Assembly: GCF_938045205.1 (NCBI RefSeq)
Contig: NZ_CALIMY010000159.1
Coordinates: 22,963 to 86,962, forward strand
DNA length: 64,000 nt
Direction of reading: 5' to 3'
From: an uncultured Campylobacter sp.
GTDB taxonomy: Bacteria; Campylobacterota; Campylobacteria; Campylobacterales; Campylobacteraceae
Positions 1-8,785 of this stretch are shown piece by piece (the stretch's first letter is position 1; each line of letters opens with the position of its first letter). Below the pieces are notes generated by a model, which did not search any database, was not told the origin of the DNA, and worked only from the letters and a program-made list of their open reading frames with translations. The position numbers and the translations under genes are program-made.

Positions 1-304
1 CAACGCATCCAAGCATAAGATCGTATTTGTCTAGCCCTCTGCGAAAGGATATTTTAAGCTCGTCAAATTCCACGCGCGCCGCCTCTTTGCTACCGCTTCG
101 CAGATAAAGTAACGCTAAAAACACAAAAACGATCGTCAAACTAGGTTTGGCTCGCTGCGAGCGTAGCGGGCTGTCCGTGTAAAACAGCTCTCCCGATCCG
201 CCGATGTCCAAAGAGATAAAAATGCAAAAAAACGCAAGGATAGAGGCGGAGAAAATTCTATAAAACGTATCGTCGCAGATGAGGCTGAATTCGGGCTTTT
301 GCAT
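1..304 (-). CDS. Partial membrane protein of unknown function (3' end outside window)
   Basis: An ATG at 304 overlaps the stop of the upstream acetyltransferase gene (TAATG, positions 306-302), and the frame stays open to the window edge, about 101 codons. Two hydrophobic stretches are visible, near residues 16-33 (FSASILAFFCIFISL) and 56-67 (LTIVFVFLALLYL), so an inner-membrane protein is likely. The segment after the second stretch is charged (KEAARVEFDELKI). I do not recognise the family. The overlap implies translational coupling to the GNAT gene. Confidence 0.6.
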   Translation of the reverse strand, partial: MQKPEFSLICDDTFYRIFSASILAFFCIFISLDIGGSGELFYTDSPLRSQRAKPSLTIVFVFLALLYLRSGSKEAARVEFDELKISFRRGLDKYDLMLGCV

Positions 305-1596
305 TAGTTTTTGTATAGCGGCGCGTCGGTGATTTTAAATCTAAATTTATTGCCCGCACCGATAAATCTCACGAAGCTCGCTACGTCAAAGCCCTGTTGC
401 GGCGCGCTTAGCGGCGGCTTGGCAAGGATCTCGAAGCTTAGCCCCGCGTAGTTGAAAAACTTGCCGCAGCGCCGAAAGCCGTGCCTGCCGTAGAATTCTA
501 TGCGGCGCAGGCGCTGCGCGAGATTGGGCGCGTCCTCGTGCGGCGGCTCGACGTCAAGGACGATCTGCGCGCTTGGATTTTGCGTGGCGATGAGCGCGAG
601 CAGCCCTGAGCCGATCCCCAGCCCGCGAAATTTCGCATCGATGCCGAGATAGGCCACGTAAAAAATCTTGCTCCCCCCACCGCTTGGAATTTCACTCTCA
701 TCGTAGCGAGAAATTTCGCTTTCTGCGACATTTGATGAAATTTCGCTTTCTGCGGTACCTGACGAAATTTTGCTCTCCGCAGCACTTGATGAAATTTCAT
801 CCCCTCTAGCGCTTGATGAAATTTTGCCGCCCGCACCGCAAATCGAATGGTCCGCGTCGATCGGAATTTTACTATCTGTGCTCGCGTTTAAAATTTCATC
901 GCCGCTAAGAGGCTGCGTCTCTTGGCTCGCGATTTTGCCGTTTGCAACGCTAAAAAATTTTGCTTCTGAAAATTTTACTTTGCCACTTGGGATTTCATCC
1001 TTTTCGCCTTCAAATTCTGCGCCGCTATGGGCTTTGGATCTTAAAATTTTATCCGCATTTAGGCGCGGTGGCGGCTGTTTGTGGTGCGAAACCGCGCGCT
1101 TGTATGTTTGCTCGGTCCTATAGACGAAAAAGCCAACCAGCTCCTCGCCCCTTAAATTTTGCGCCGCCGCGCTTGAATTTTCGCTTGCCTCTGCGCTGGG
1201 ATTTTTACTTTCCAAGCTGGATTTTTCACACGTCGCATTAGATTTTTTACCTACCACGCTGCGATTTTTGGAATTCAAAGAGGCGAATTCTGCCGCGCTG
1301 CGGTTATTCGCACCATAATTTTTACCCGCAGCGTCACGATTTTGGCTCGCTTCGCCGCAATCCTGCGATCCCACGCATAAATTTTCACTCGCCGCCGCGC
1401 GATGTTTATTTGCCGCGCCACTAGCGCTTAGGGCGCTAAAATCCTCGAAAATCGCCGCGATTTCAAGCTGTCCTTTGCGCGACATTTTTAAAAAATTTTT
1501 TATGCTGATACGCTCGATTTCGGGGAACGCCGCGACGTTGATCGCCTCTATGCGCGCGATCAGCGCCGAGTCCTCGCCGATACGCTCAAGTCTCAT
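304..1596 (-). CDS. GNAT-family N-acetyltransferase (RimI-like) split by two long low-complexity insertions
   Basis: The protein has 430 residues, against roughly 150 for a normal RimI-like acetyltransferase. The N-terminal GNAT strand and helix (residues 1-52), a short beta segment (LVGFFVYRTEQTYKR, about 151-165) and the C-terminal acetyl-CoA fold (from KIFYVAYLGID, with the R-G-L-G-I-G-S-G pyrophosphate loop) are recognisable. Between them lie two Ala/Ser/Asn/Glu-rich insertions, about residues 53-150 and 166-310. The second contains serial units resembling AESEISS; their DNA repeats about every 30 nt around a GAAATTT core (roughly 690-880). The likely role is acetylation of a protein N-terminus or small amine, inferred from family only. 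The gene is coupled to the downstream membrane-protein gene by TAATG. Confidence 0.75.
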   Translation of the reverse strand: MRLERIGEDSALIARIEAINVAAFPEIERISIKNFLKMSRKGQLEIAAIFEDFSALSASGAANKHRAAASENLCVGSQDCGEASQNRDAAGKNYGANNRSAAEFASLNSKNRSVVGKKSNATCEKSSLESKNPSAEASENSSAAAQNLRGEELVGFFVYRTEQTYKRAVSHHKQPPPRLNADKILRSKAHSGAEFEGEKDEIPSGKVKFSEAKFFSVANGKIASQETQPLSGDEILNASTDSKIPIDADHSICGAGGKISSSARGDEISSSAAESKISSGTAESEISSNVAESEISRYDESEIPSGGGSKIFYVAYLGIDAKFRGLGIGSGLLALIATQNPSAQIVLDVEPPHEDAPNLAQRLRRIEFYGRHGFRRCGKFFNYAGLSFEILAKPPLSAPQQGFDVASFVRFIGAGNKFRFKITDAPLYKN

Positions 1597-1726
1597 TTTG
1601 CTCTCCTTGTCGCGATAGGCTTACCGCGTAAATTTAAAATTTGCCCGCTTGCTCGCTGGAATTTCATCGCTCGGCCCTTGAAATTTCATTAAATTCCGCA
1701 AAATTTGAAGGATTGTTCGTTTAAAT

Positions 1727-2842
1727 TTAATCCTCGCCGTAAATTCGCTTTAAATTCCCCAGCGTCGTACTCGCGTTTAGCAGTAGCGCATCGGCGATCG
1801 CTAGCCGCGCCATCGCGGTGGCTACGACGCTGCCGCGCACGGCGATACACGGATCGTGCCGCCCGCGCAGCTCGCAGACCGCGTCCGCACCGTGCACATC
1901 CACGCTGTGCTGCGCCATGAAAATGCTCGGGGTCGGCTTAAAATGCGTCGTGATCTCGATCGGCGCGCCGCTACTTATGCCGCCTAAGATCCCGCCTGCG
2001 TTGTTGCTCGCAAAATTTGCGTCGATCTTGCCGCCGTTGGTGCGGATCGCATCCTTGCTAGCGTGCATAAAGTCGTTATTCTCGCTGCCTTTTAGCGTGC
2101 TTACTTTCGCTCCGGCGCCGATCTGTACGGCCTTTACGCCGTTTATGCCCATCAGCGCGCCCGCAAGCGTCGCATCCAGCTTACCATACAGCGGCTCGCC
2201 GAGCCCCGCAGGCACGCCCGTAACGCGCGTTAGCACGCAGCCGCCGATACTATCGCCCGCATTTTTGATGCTTAGGATTAGTTCCTTCTGTGCGCCCTCC
2301 ACAGTGGGATCGAGCGCGAAAATTTCGCTGTTTTGCACAAAGTCGAAGTCCAAATTTTCCGCGTAAATTTCGCCCACGCCGTAGATTCCGCTTTTTACGG
2401 AAATTTTAAAGTGATTTAGCAGTATCTGCGCAAACGCTCCCGCAGCCACGCGCACGGCGGTTTCGCGCGCGCTTGCCCGTCCGCCGCCTCGGTAATCGCG
2501 CAGTCCGTATTTGGCAAAATATGTAAAATCGGCGTGTGCGGGGCGAAAAATATCCTTGAGATTTTCGTAGTCTTTCGAGTGCTGATTCGCGCTGCGGATG
2601 ATAAATCCGATCGGCGCGCCGGTGCTGCGACCGTCAAAAATTCCGCTTAAAATTTCGATCTCGTCGGCTTCTTTGCGCGGCGTAGCGTATTTGCCGCCCG
2701 GTTTGCGGCGATCAAGCTCGCTTTGGATATTTGAAATCTCGATTGCCACGCCAGCCGGAAAGCCGTCCAAAACGCCGCCGATCGCCGCGCCGTGGCTCTC
2801 GCCGAAGGTGCTAAGGCGCAATCTCTCGCCGAAGGTATTCAT
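1727..2842 (-). CDS. aroC: Chorismate synthase
   Basis: At 371 residues it converts 5-enolpyruvylshikimate-3-phosphate to chorismate, the last shikimate-pathway step, using reduced FMN in the cytoplasm. The start MNTFGERLRLSTFGESHG is the family's N-terminal signature. The conserved GGRASARET block (near 120) and the C-terminal R-H-D-P-C region are present. The ATG at 2842 overlaps the rnc stop by 4 nt (ATGA), so translation is probably coupled. The order aroC-rnc-rnhA matches other Campylobacter. Length and sequence are ordinary. Confidence 0.97.
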   Translation of the reverse strand: MNTFGERLRLSTFGESHGAAIGGVLDGFPAGVAIEISNIQSELDRRKPGGKYATPRKEADEIEILSGIFDGRSTGAPIGFIIRSANQHSKDYENLKDIFRPAHADFTYFAKYGLRDYRGGGRASARETAVRVAAGAFAQILLNHFKISVKSGIYGVGEIYAENLDFDFVQNSEIFALDPTVEGAQKELILSIKNAGDSIGGCVLTRVTGVPAGLGEPLYGKLDATLAGALMGINGVKAVQIGAGAKVSTLKGSENNDFMHASKDAIRTNGGKIDANFASNNAGGILGGISSGAPIEITTHFKPTPSIFMAQHSVDVHGADAVCELRGRHDPCIAVRGSVVATAMARLAIADALLLNASTTLGNLKRIYGED

Positions 2843-3750
2843 AGCGCGTCTCCTTGATCGCCGCCGCGTCCGTTTTGTTCGGCGTTTTTGTTTCGCTCAT
2901 TGCTTTTTTTAGCGCTTGGCGTGTCGTCCGATGTGCCGGCGCAATCGCTCTTTGTGCTGCCCCGCGCTCGTCCGCCGCCTCGTGAGCCTTTTTTGTCGTC
3001 CTGTGTGCGGCTTGCGCCACTTTGCTTATCATCGCTGCATACCGTTTGTTCGCCATCTGTCGCGTTAGCACCGTGCGAGGCGCTGCTTTGTAAAAGCTCG
3101 AGCGCGATTTGCGCGCATTTTTGCTCGGCCTCCTTTTTGCTCGCTCCCACGGCGGATGAGAGTCGCTTGCCGCCAACAAGCGCCGCCATTTCGAAGCTTT
3201 TTTTGTGATCGGGGCCGCTCGAGCCTAAAAGAACATATTCGGGCGTGACGCCGAATTTTGCCTGCGTGAGCTCTTGCAGCGCGGTTTTGTAGTCTTTAAC
3301 GAGCTCGTTAAAGCTGATGCGCGGATAGAGGATTTCTAAGATTGCAGTCGCGATGCGGGCGGTGTTTTGCAGCCCGCTCTCAAGATAGACGGCGCCCATT
3401 ATCGCCTCAAACGCGTCCGAAAGCAGCGAGGGCTTCTCGCGCCCGCCGTTGCGCTCCTCGGACAGCGACATATTCAGGTTCTCGCCGATGCCCAAAAATT
3501 TTGCAAATTTAGAAAAGCTGCTTTCGTTCACGAGCGCGGCGCGCAGCTTGCTAAGATCGCCCTCGTCGCTACTAAATTTTTTGAAAAGATACTCGCCCAC
3601 GATCAGATCCATCACCGCATCGCCTAAAAATTCCAGCCTCTCGTTGTTGTGTCCGTTTTTGGCGCTTTTGTGCGTAAGAGCGATCTTAAGGTGAGTTAAA
3701 TTTTTAAATTTATAGCCCAGTTTTTCTTGTAGTTTTTCTAAATTTTGCAT
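2839..3750 (-). CDS. rnc: Ribonuclease III with an unusual C-terminal tail
   Basis: RNase III cleaves double-stranded RNA in rRNA and mRNA maturation. The catalytic domain (1-150) carries the signature ERLEFLGDAV (residues 38-47), and the dsRNA-binding domain runs about 153-222 (TALQELTQAKFG to KCAQIALELL). Typical family length is about 225 residues, but this one has 303: the last ~80 residues are a hydrophilic Gly/Ser/Lys/Asp-rich tail (GGGRARGSTKSD and similar) with no predicted fold. The tail could add nonspecific RNA affinity or be neutral expansion; this is inference. The stop overlaps the aroC start. Confidence 0.95.
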   Translation of the reverse strand: MQNLEKLQEKLGYKFKNLTHLKIALTHKSAKNGHNNERLEFLGDAVMDLIVGEYLFKKFSSDEGDLSKLRAALVNESSFSKFAKFLGIGENLNMSLSEERNGGREKPSLLSDAFEAIMGAVYLESGLQNTARIATAILEILYPRISFNELVKDYKTALQELTQAKFGVTPEYVLLGSSGPDHKKSFEMAALVGGKRLSSAVGASKKEAEQKCAQIALELLQSSASHGANATDGEQTVCSDDKQSGASRTQDDKKGSRGGGRARGSTKSDCAGTSDDTPSAKKSNERNKNAEQNGRGGDQGDAL

Positions 3751-4148
3751 CTTTGCCCTTTTTTATAAAATTTTACGAAATCAGCGGCGGTCCGCACGCA
3801 AACGACATCCAGTGCGAACAAAACCTACGCAAGCGAAACGAACGCGAGCGGGATCTGCGCTAAATTTGCACTAACGCGGCGAATGAAGCGCGCTAGCGAC
3901 GATCTGCGACGAATAAAAATTTAAACGTGCCCGCTAATTCTAACGCAAGCCGCGCCGAAGCTCACTTGCCGCAAATTTAATCTTCGCCAAAAACGCGCCT
4001 GCCCTCAAATACAAGAACCCGATTACGTGAACGACGCACTAAAACTAGCTTCGGGCGATAAAATTTACGCCGAAGTGGCTCTGCGTGCAAAGCAAACGCG
4101 GGTAAATCTATGCTAAATCCGCGTAACCGCGAGCTTCGCCGCAGAATT
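3751..4148. other. 398-nt intergenic region, no gene seen
   Basis: Both flanking genes (rnc and rnhA) are on the minus strand. The stretch contains scattered AAATTT motifs and a plus-strand open stretch of about 40 codons (roughly 3980-4110) without start, RBS or recognisable domain. The AAAATTTTA motifs near rnc could form part of its promoter, but no clear -10/-35 pair is visible. Confidence 0.5.
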
Positions 4149-4571
4149 TTAGCCCTTTATCGCTTCCGCCGCCGCGCGAGCCATAGCGTCGCACTCCTCG
4201 TTTTGCGGATGTCCCGCATGCCCCTTGACCCACGAGGCCCTGATCTCGTGAGGTGCCGCCGCCGCAAGGTATCTGCGCCATAGATCCGCGTTTTTCTTGC
4301 CTTTAAAATCGGTAACGACCCACTTTGCGAGCCAGGAATTTATCGCTTTCACGACATATTCGCTATCGGTGAAAAGCTCGACGCGGCAGGGCTGCTTAAG
4401 CGCGCTAAGCCCCATTATAGCGGCCGTTAGCTCCATTTGATTATTCGTTGTCATCGCTTCCGCGCCGCTTGCCTTTTTTATCGCGTCGCCGTATTGCAAG
4501 ATATAAGCCCAGCCGCCCGCTCCAGGGTTTCCGAGGCAGCTGCCGTCGCTAAAAAGTTTGACCGATTTCAC
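4149..4571 (-). CDS. rnhA: Ribonuclease HI
   Basis: The 140-residue enzyme cleaves the RNA strand of RNA-DNA hybrids. The start KLFSDGSCLGNPGAGGWA carries the first catalytic Asp. MELTAAIMGL provides the catalytic Glu, LFTDSEYVV the second Asp, and the C-terminal WVKGHAGHPQNEECD the His loop and last Asp. The length fits the bacterial type. The 5' end overlaps the 3' end of the TPR-protein gene by 23 nt, so the two are probably co-transcribed and coupled. Confidence 0.96.
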   Translation of the reverse strand: MKSVKLFSDGSCLGNPGAGGWAYILQYGDAIKKASGAEAMTTNNQMELTAAIMGLSALKQPCRVELFTDSEYVVKAINSWLAKWVVTDFKGKKNADLWRRYLAAAAPHEIRASWVKGHAGHPQNEECDAMARAAAEAIKG

Positions 4572-5574
4572 CGGTTTTCTCCGAAATTTGCGCTCTGATC
4601 TCCATGCTGCCTAGCTCGTAGCAGACCGGACAGCGGTGCGAGAAGAGCCCCACCGAGCTTTTGCATTTCGCGCAGGTGTAGCTAAAGCTAAGCCCCGCGT
4701 CCTCAAAGCCCGCGTCTTTCATAGCCATAAGCGCGTTGATCTCAAAAATTTTACTCGCGCTCTGCGGCTTTTGATCGCTTTTTCCAAGCGCGTAAAAAAG
4801 CGCGCTGTACTCCGCATCCTGCGTATTTACCGCCGCAGGGAAATCATAGATCAGATCGATTGCCTGCTCGATCGGCGGGAAGCGGTCAAAGCCCTCCATA
4901 GGCTCTTTGTTTTTGATAAAAAGCTCCATACAAAATCGCCCCGCGCCTTTGAAGTTTAGCTTTGAAATTTTAGCGATCTTTTTATTAAACGGCGTATTGG
5001 CGTCGTTTGCGATGATCTGAGCGCGCTCGAACTGGCTTTGAGCATATACTTCGGCGTCCTGCTCGCGCAACGCGTCAAGCACCTCAAGCGCCTCATTAAA
5101 GCGCTTGAGCCGCTCGTAAATCACCGTAAGATGTGTAAGAGCCTCTTTGTTTCTCGGGCGCAGCTTCAGTGCCTGTAAAAACACCTCTTCGGCGCGCCCT
5201 AAAAAGCCCGCTTTGAAATATACGATACCGAGATTGGTAAGGATAAATTCCCTCTGCACGCCGCCGCTAGCCTTACTTAGCGCGATTAGATAAATTTCTA
5301 TCGCGCGCTCGAAGTCGCCGCTTTTGACGAAAGAGCTAGCCAAAATTCCAAGCGTCGGGATGTCTATTTGCGGGCTTGCCAAAAGCTGTCTGTGCTCGGT
5401 GCTAAGCGCGTCTAGGGTGTCAAATTTTTTGATGAAATTCTCTAGGCTCTGCCTCTCGTTTTTTTTAGAAAAAACTCCCCAAATGTAGCTTAGAATCGAC
5501 ACTAGCAAGATTATGCTTATCAGCATGATAAGCCCGAAAATCGGGTCGCGATCGTCTAAGAAAAAATTATCCAA
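4549..5574 (-). CDS. Membrane-anchored TPR protein with C-terminal zinc ribbon (LapB-like)
   Basis: The protein has one N-terminal membrane helix (GLIMLISIILLVSILSYIW), then a series of TPR helices (about residues 60-200) and a C-terminal metal-binding knuckle with CAKC and CPVC pairs. That architecture resembles LapB/YciM, which has a TM anchor, TPRs and a rubredoxin-like domain. Start choice: the frame is open to a TTG at 5604, but that codon lies inside a TATAAT box (minus strand, 5609-5604). A TTG at 5574 preceded by CGAGG at 5585-5581 is the better start, giving 341 residues. A role in envelope biogenesis is inferred from architecture only. Confidence 0.8.
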   Translation of the reverse strand: MDNFFLDDRDPIFGLIMLISIILLVSILSYIWGVFSKKNERQSLENFIKKFDTLDALSTEHRQLLASPQIDIPTLGILASSFVKSGDFERAIEIYLIALSKASGGVQREFILTNLGIVYFKAGFLGRAEEVFLQALKLRPRNKEALTHLTVIYERLKRFNEALEVLDALREQDAEVYAQSQFERAQIIANDANTPFNKKIAKISKLNFKGAGRFCMELFIKNKEPMEGFDRFPPIEQAIDLIYDFPAAVNTQDAEYSALFYALGKSDQKPQSASKIFEINALMAMKDAGFEDAGLSFSYTCAKCKSSVGLFSHRCPVCYELGSMEIRAQISEKTGEIGQTF

Positions 5575-5603
5575 ATCAAACCTCGTCGCAAAAATAAAGG
5601 GCA

Positions 5604-5627
5604 ATTATAGCAAAGTGCGGGTATAAT
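5604..5627. promoter_or_regulatory. Back-to-back -10 boxes for the TPR gene (minus) and dnaG (plus)
   Basis: A minus-strand TATAAT occupies 5609-5604 and a plus-strand TATAAT 5622-5627, 12 nt apart and facing away from each other. Neither has a consensus -35; each -35 region would fall on the other promoter's -10, so polymerase binding is probably mutually exclusive. The plus box ends 7 nt before the dnaG ATG. Confidence 0.55.
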
Positions 5628-5634
5628 TTCGCTT

Positions 5635-7755
5635 ATGATTAAAAACGAAAGCATAGAAAATCTGCTGGCTACCGTAGATATCGTAGACGTCGTAGAAAAA
5701 TATGTCCCGCTTAAGCGTAGCGGCGCAAATTTCGTGGGCGTCTGCCCCTTTCACGACGATTCGCACCCAAGTATGAGCGTGAGTTCAAAGCTTGGAATTT
5801 TTCACTGCTTTTCGTGCAAAGCAGGCGGCAACGCGATTAAATTTATTCAAGATTACGAAAAGATAAGCTTCCCTGAAGCGGTCGAAAAGCTTGCGGGGAT
5901 GTATAATTTCGCGCTGCAATACACCGGCGCTAAAGTCCAGGAGCGCAGCGAAGAGAAGAAGGTGCTCGGGATTTTAAACGCCTACTACCAAAGCTGCCTC
6001 TATCAAAACCCCGCCGCCGTAAAATACCTGCACGAGCGCGGCCTAAGCGATGCGACTATTCGCAAATTCGGCCTTGGCTACGCTGGAGCTAGCGCGCAGA
6101 CGATCAGGGTTTTGCAAAACGAAGAAATTCCGCCGCAAGACGCGCTAAATGCGGGCGCGGTGAAGCAAAACGAGCGCGGGCTCTACGCTAGCTTCATCGA
6201 GCGCATTACCTTTCCGATCTACAACCACGCAAGCAAGCTCGTGGGCTTCGGCGGCCGCACGATAAGCGGCAACCCAGCCAAATACGTCAATTCGCCGCAG
6301 TGCGCGCTGTTTGATAAATCTAAAATTTTCTACGCGTTTGACCTTGCGAAAAAAAGCGCGATCGCTAAAAAAACCCTCATCATCACCGAGGGCTACATGG
6401 ACGTCATCATGTTGCATCAAGCGGGCATCGACAACGCCGTAGCGGTGCTCGGCACGGCGCTGACGCCTGCTCATCTGCCACTTATAAAGCGCGCGGAGCT
6501 TAACGTCGTGCTTAGCTTCGACGGCGACGCCGCAGGCATCAATGCGGCGATAAAATCGGCGCGGCTTTTGTGTCTGAATAAGATCGACTCAAGCGTCGCT
6601 ATAATCGGCGGCGGTGCCGATCCTGCGGATATGATAGTCGCGGGCAAGGTGCGCGAGCTAGAGCAAATTTATGCTAGCGGCATGGAGAGCGGGGAGTTTC
6701 TGATCCGAAGAATCGCTAAAAAATACGACCTCGCCCGCCCCGTGCAAAAAGAGGCTGCGCTAAATGAGATCAAAGAATTTACCGCAGCGCTCGGTCCCGT
6801 ATTAGCCGAGTCCTATCAGAGCCTAGTAGCGCAAATTTTAAACGTCTCGCCGGGCTCGTTTAATCTCTCTAGCGGCGGTAAAAATTTCGGCGCGGGCTTT
6901 GAGGAGCGAAATTTTAACGAGGGTGGGAGCTTCGGCCCTCGCGATTTCGGCGCTTACGGAGGGCACGGCGCAGACGGCGGGGGCTTAAACGGCGGAAATT
7001 TTATTCGCGCGCAAAACACGGCGCGCTACGAAAGCTCTGCGCCGCCTGCGGCTTCGACGAGGCTCGGGCGGACGCTACTGCGCCGCAAGGAGATCGCAGA
7101 GCTTCAGATCATAAAATCGATGCTGCTTGATGGCGAGATGGCGGAGCTCGGGCTCGGCTGCTTGGAGCGGCGTGATTTTCGTATGCACGGCGATATTTTC
7201 GAGGCGTTTTTGGCTTTCGCTCGCAGCGGTGGGAATTTTAAAAATTTCATCATGGGCGAGGGCGGTAATGCGAATGGTAGCGCCTCCGAAAATTTTACTG
7301 CAGACGGCGCGGGAGAAAATTTTAACAGGGGCGAGGGCATGAATTTAAAAGGCGGCGAAAGCTCTAGCGAGCAAAATTTTGACGGGCAAGCTTCCGCAGG
7401 CGCCGTAAATTTAAAAGGCTCCTCCGCGCAGCAGGGCGCAAACGGCGGCGAGAAGCAAGAAGTAAACAACGTCGCGAAGCAGGGCGAGAGGGAGGCCGCA
7501 GCTCAAAATATTCAAAGCGCTCAAAGCTTCCAAAATGCTCAAAACGCCGAAACTGAAGCCCGCGAAAATCTGCGCGCGCTTGCGCTGGACGATGAAATTT
7601 TGCCGATCGGCGGCGCAGCGCTTTTTAACGACGCGTGCAAAATTTTACGCCGCAACGCCCTGCAAGATCTGATGCAAAAGCTCAAAAACTCCGACGCGCC
7701 CGACAAGATCGAGCGAATCTTAGAGTATCAAAAAAAGATCAATCAACTCAAGTAA
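5635..7755 (+). CDS. dnaG: DNA primase with expanded linkers
   Basis: DnaG synthesises RNA primers for replication. The N-terminal CHC2 zinc finger uses C37, H40, C58 and C61 (CPFHDD ... FHCFSC). The catalytic core has the TOPRIM Glu in EGYMDV and the acidic motif SFDGDAAG. The C-terminal helicase-interaction region is present from about residue 474 (TRLGRTLLRRKEIAE). At 706 residues it is about 100 longer than usual: Gly/Asn/Ala-rich segments occupy about 410-473 (between the core and the C-terminal domain) and about 530-645 (inside the C-terminal domain). No Shine-Dalgarno is seen, and the -10 lies so close that the mRNA may be leaderless. The start MIKNESIENL fits homologues. Confidence 0.96.
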   Translation: MIKNESIENLLATVDIVDVVEKYVPLKRSGANFVGVCPFHDDSHPSMSVSSKLGIFHCFSCKAGGNAIKFIQDYEKISFPEAVEKLAGMYNFALQYTGAKVQERSEEKKVLGILNAYYQSCLYQNPAAVKYLHERGLSDATIRKFGLGYAGASAQTIRVLQNEEIPPQDALNAGAVKQNERGLYASFIERITFPIYNHASKLVGFGGRTISGNPAKYVNSPQCALFDKSKIFYAFDLAKKSAIAKKTLIITEGYMDVIMLHQAGIDNAVAVLGTALTPAHLPLIKRAELNVVLSFDGDAAGINAAIKSARLLCLNKIDSSVAIIGGGADPADMIVAGKVRELEQIYASGMESGEFLIRRIAKKYDLARPVQKEAALNEIKEFTAALGPVLAESYQSLVAQILNVSPGSFNLSSGGKNFGAGFEERNFNEGGSFGPRDFGAYGGHGADGGGLNGGNFIRAQNTARYESSAPPAASTRLGRTLLRRKEIAELQIIKSMLLDGEMAELGLGCLERRDFRMHGDIFEAFLAFARSGGNFKNFIMGEGGNANGSASENFTADGAGENFNRGEGMNLKGGESSSEQNFDGQASAGAVNLKGSSAQQGANGGEKQEVNNVAKQGEREAAAQNIQSAQSFQNAQNAETEARENLRALALDDEILPIGGAALFNDACKILRRNALQDLMQKLKNSDAPDKIERILEYQKKINQLK

Positions 7756-7764
7756 AGGAACGAA

Positions 7765-8748
7765 ATGAAGGCATTGGCGCTCTTTAGCGGCGGGCTTGAC
7801 TCCATGCTCGCAGTCAAACTCATCGTCTTGCAAGGCATCGAGGTACTCGCGCTGAATATGGATATCGGATTTAGTGGCAAGGATGATAAGAGCGAGATCA
7901 TGCGCCGCAGAGCCGCAGCCGCGGGGGCGGATTTTAAAAGCGTCGATATCAGAAGCGAATATCTGCAGCAGGTGCTTTTCGAGCCCAAATACGGCTACGG
8001 CAAGCACTTCAACCCCTGCATCGACTGCCACGGATATATGTTTAAGACTGCGCTTGCGATGCTGCAAAGCGAAGGGGCGAGCTTCATCATCACGGGCGAG
8101 GTGCTCGGACAGCGCCCGATGAGCCAGCGCGCGCAGGCTCTAGCTCAGGTCGGTGGGCTTAGCGGCGATGAGGAGGGGCTGATCCTACGCCCGCTGTGCG
8201 CGAAACTGCTGCCGCCCACGACGCCCGAGATCAAGGGCTGGATCGATCGCGACGCGCTACTTGACATCAGCGGGCGCGGGCGCACTAAGCAGATGCAGCT
8301 GGCGGCGGAGTTCGGCTTTGAGGATTACGAAACGCCAGCGGGAGGCTGTCTACTGACCGTGCAGAGCTTTAGCGAGCGGATCAAGGATGCGGTAAAATTT
8401 GAAAAGATCGAAACGCCTGAGGACGCTGAAATTTTAAAATTTGGACGCCATCTGCGCTTGCCGGGCGGCGCCAAGCTCATAATCGGACGCGACGAGAGCG
8501 ACAACAAAAAGCTTGCCGCAGTGCAAAATCCGAAATTTAGCGAGATAAAATTTAAAGACAACGTCGTGGGCGCGCTAAGCCTGCTAAGTAGGGGCGCGAG
8601 CGAGACGGATAGAGAGCTTGCGGCGAGACTGGCGCTAACATACGCCAAAACGGACGCCGCGCGCCGCTACGCCCTGCTCATAGAGGGTAGCGAGCTGAGC
8701 ACGAGCCCCTTTGAGAGCAAGGATGCCGCGCGCGAGTATTTTGTATGA
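7765..8748 (+). CDS. PP-loop ATP-dependent enzyme related to tRNA thiouridylases (MnmA/ThiI-like)
   Basis: The N-terminal FSGGLDSMLA is a PP-loop (SGGxDS) that adenylates its substrate. CIDC within FNPCIDCHGYMF (about residues 89-95), the TGEVLGQRPMS block, and a later Cys in AGGCLLT match the region of tRNA sulfur-transfer enzymes, so the substrate is probably a tRNA base; which base is not decidable here. At 327 residues it is shorter than MnmA. It starts 9 nt after dnaG with RBS AAGGAACG and likely shares its transcript. I recall a similar dnaG neighbour in Helicobacter. Confidence 0.8.
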   Translation: MKALALFSGGLDSMLAVKLIVLQGIEVLALNMDIGFSGKDDKSEIMRRRAAAAGADFKSVDIRSEYLQQVLFEPKYGYGKHFNPCIDCHGYMFKTALAMLQSEGASFIITGEVLGQRPMSQRAQALAQVGGLSGDEEGLILRPLCAKLLPPTTPEIKGWIDRDALLDISGRGRTKQMQLAAEFGFEDYETPAGGCLLTVQSFSERIKDAVKFEKIETPEDAEILKFGRHLRLPGGAKLIIGRDESDNKKLAAVQNPKFSEIKFKDNVVGALSLLSRGASETDRELAARLALTYAKTDAARRYALLIEGSELSTSPFESKDAAREYFV

Positions 8749-8785
8749 TAAGCCATGTCAATAAATATAGGGATTGGAGTGCAAT

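Noticed and set aside
690..880. Possible CRISPR or VNTR on the minus strand
   Set aside because: It is in frame within the GNAT gene and encodes a low-complexity insert; units vary too much for CRISPR. A VNTR-like origin is kept as a finding.
3980..4110. Plus-strand 40-codon open stretch between rnc and rnhA
   Set aside because: No start, RBS or motif; it could be chance.
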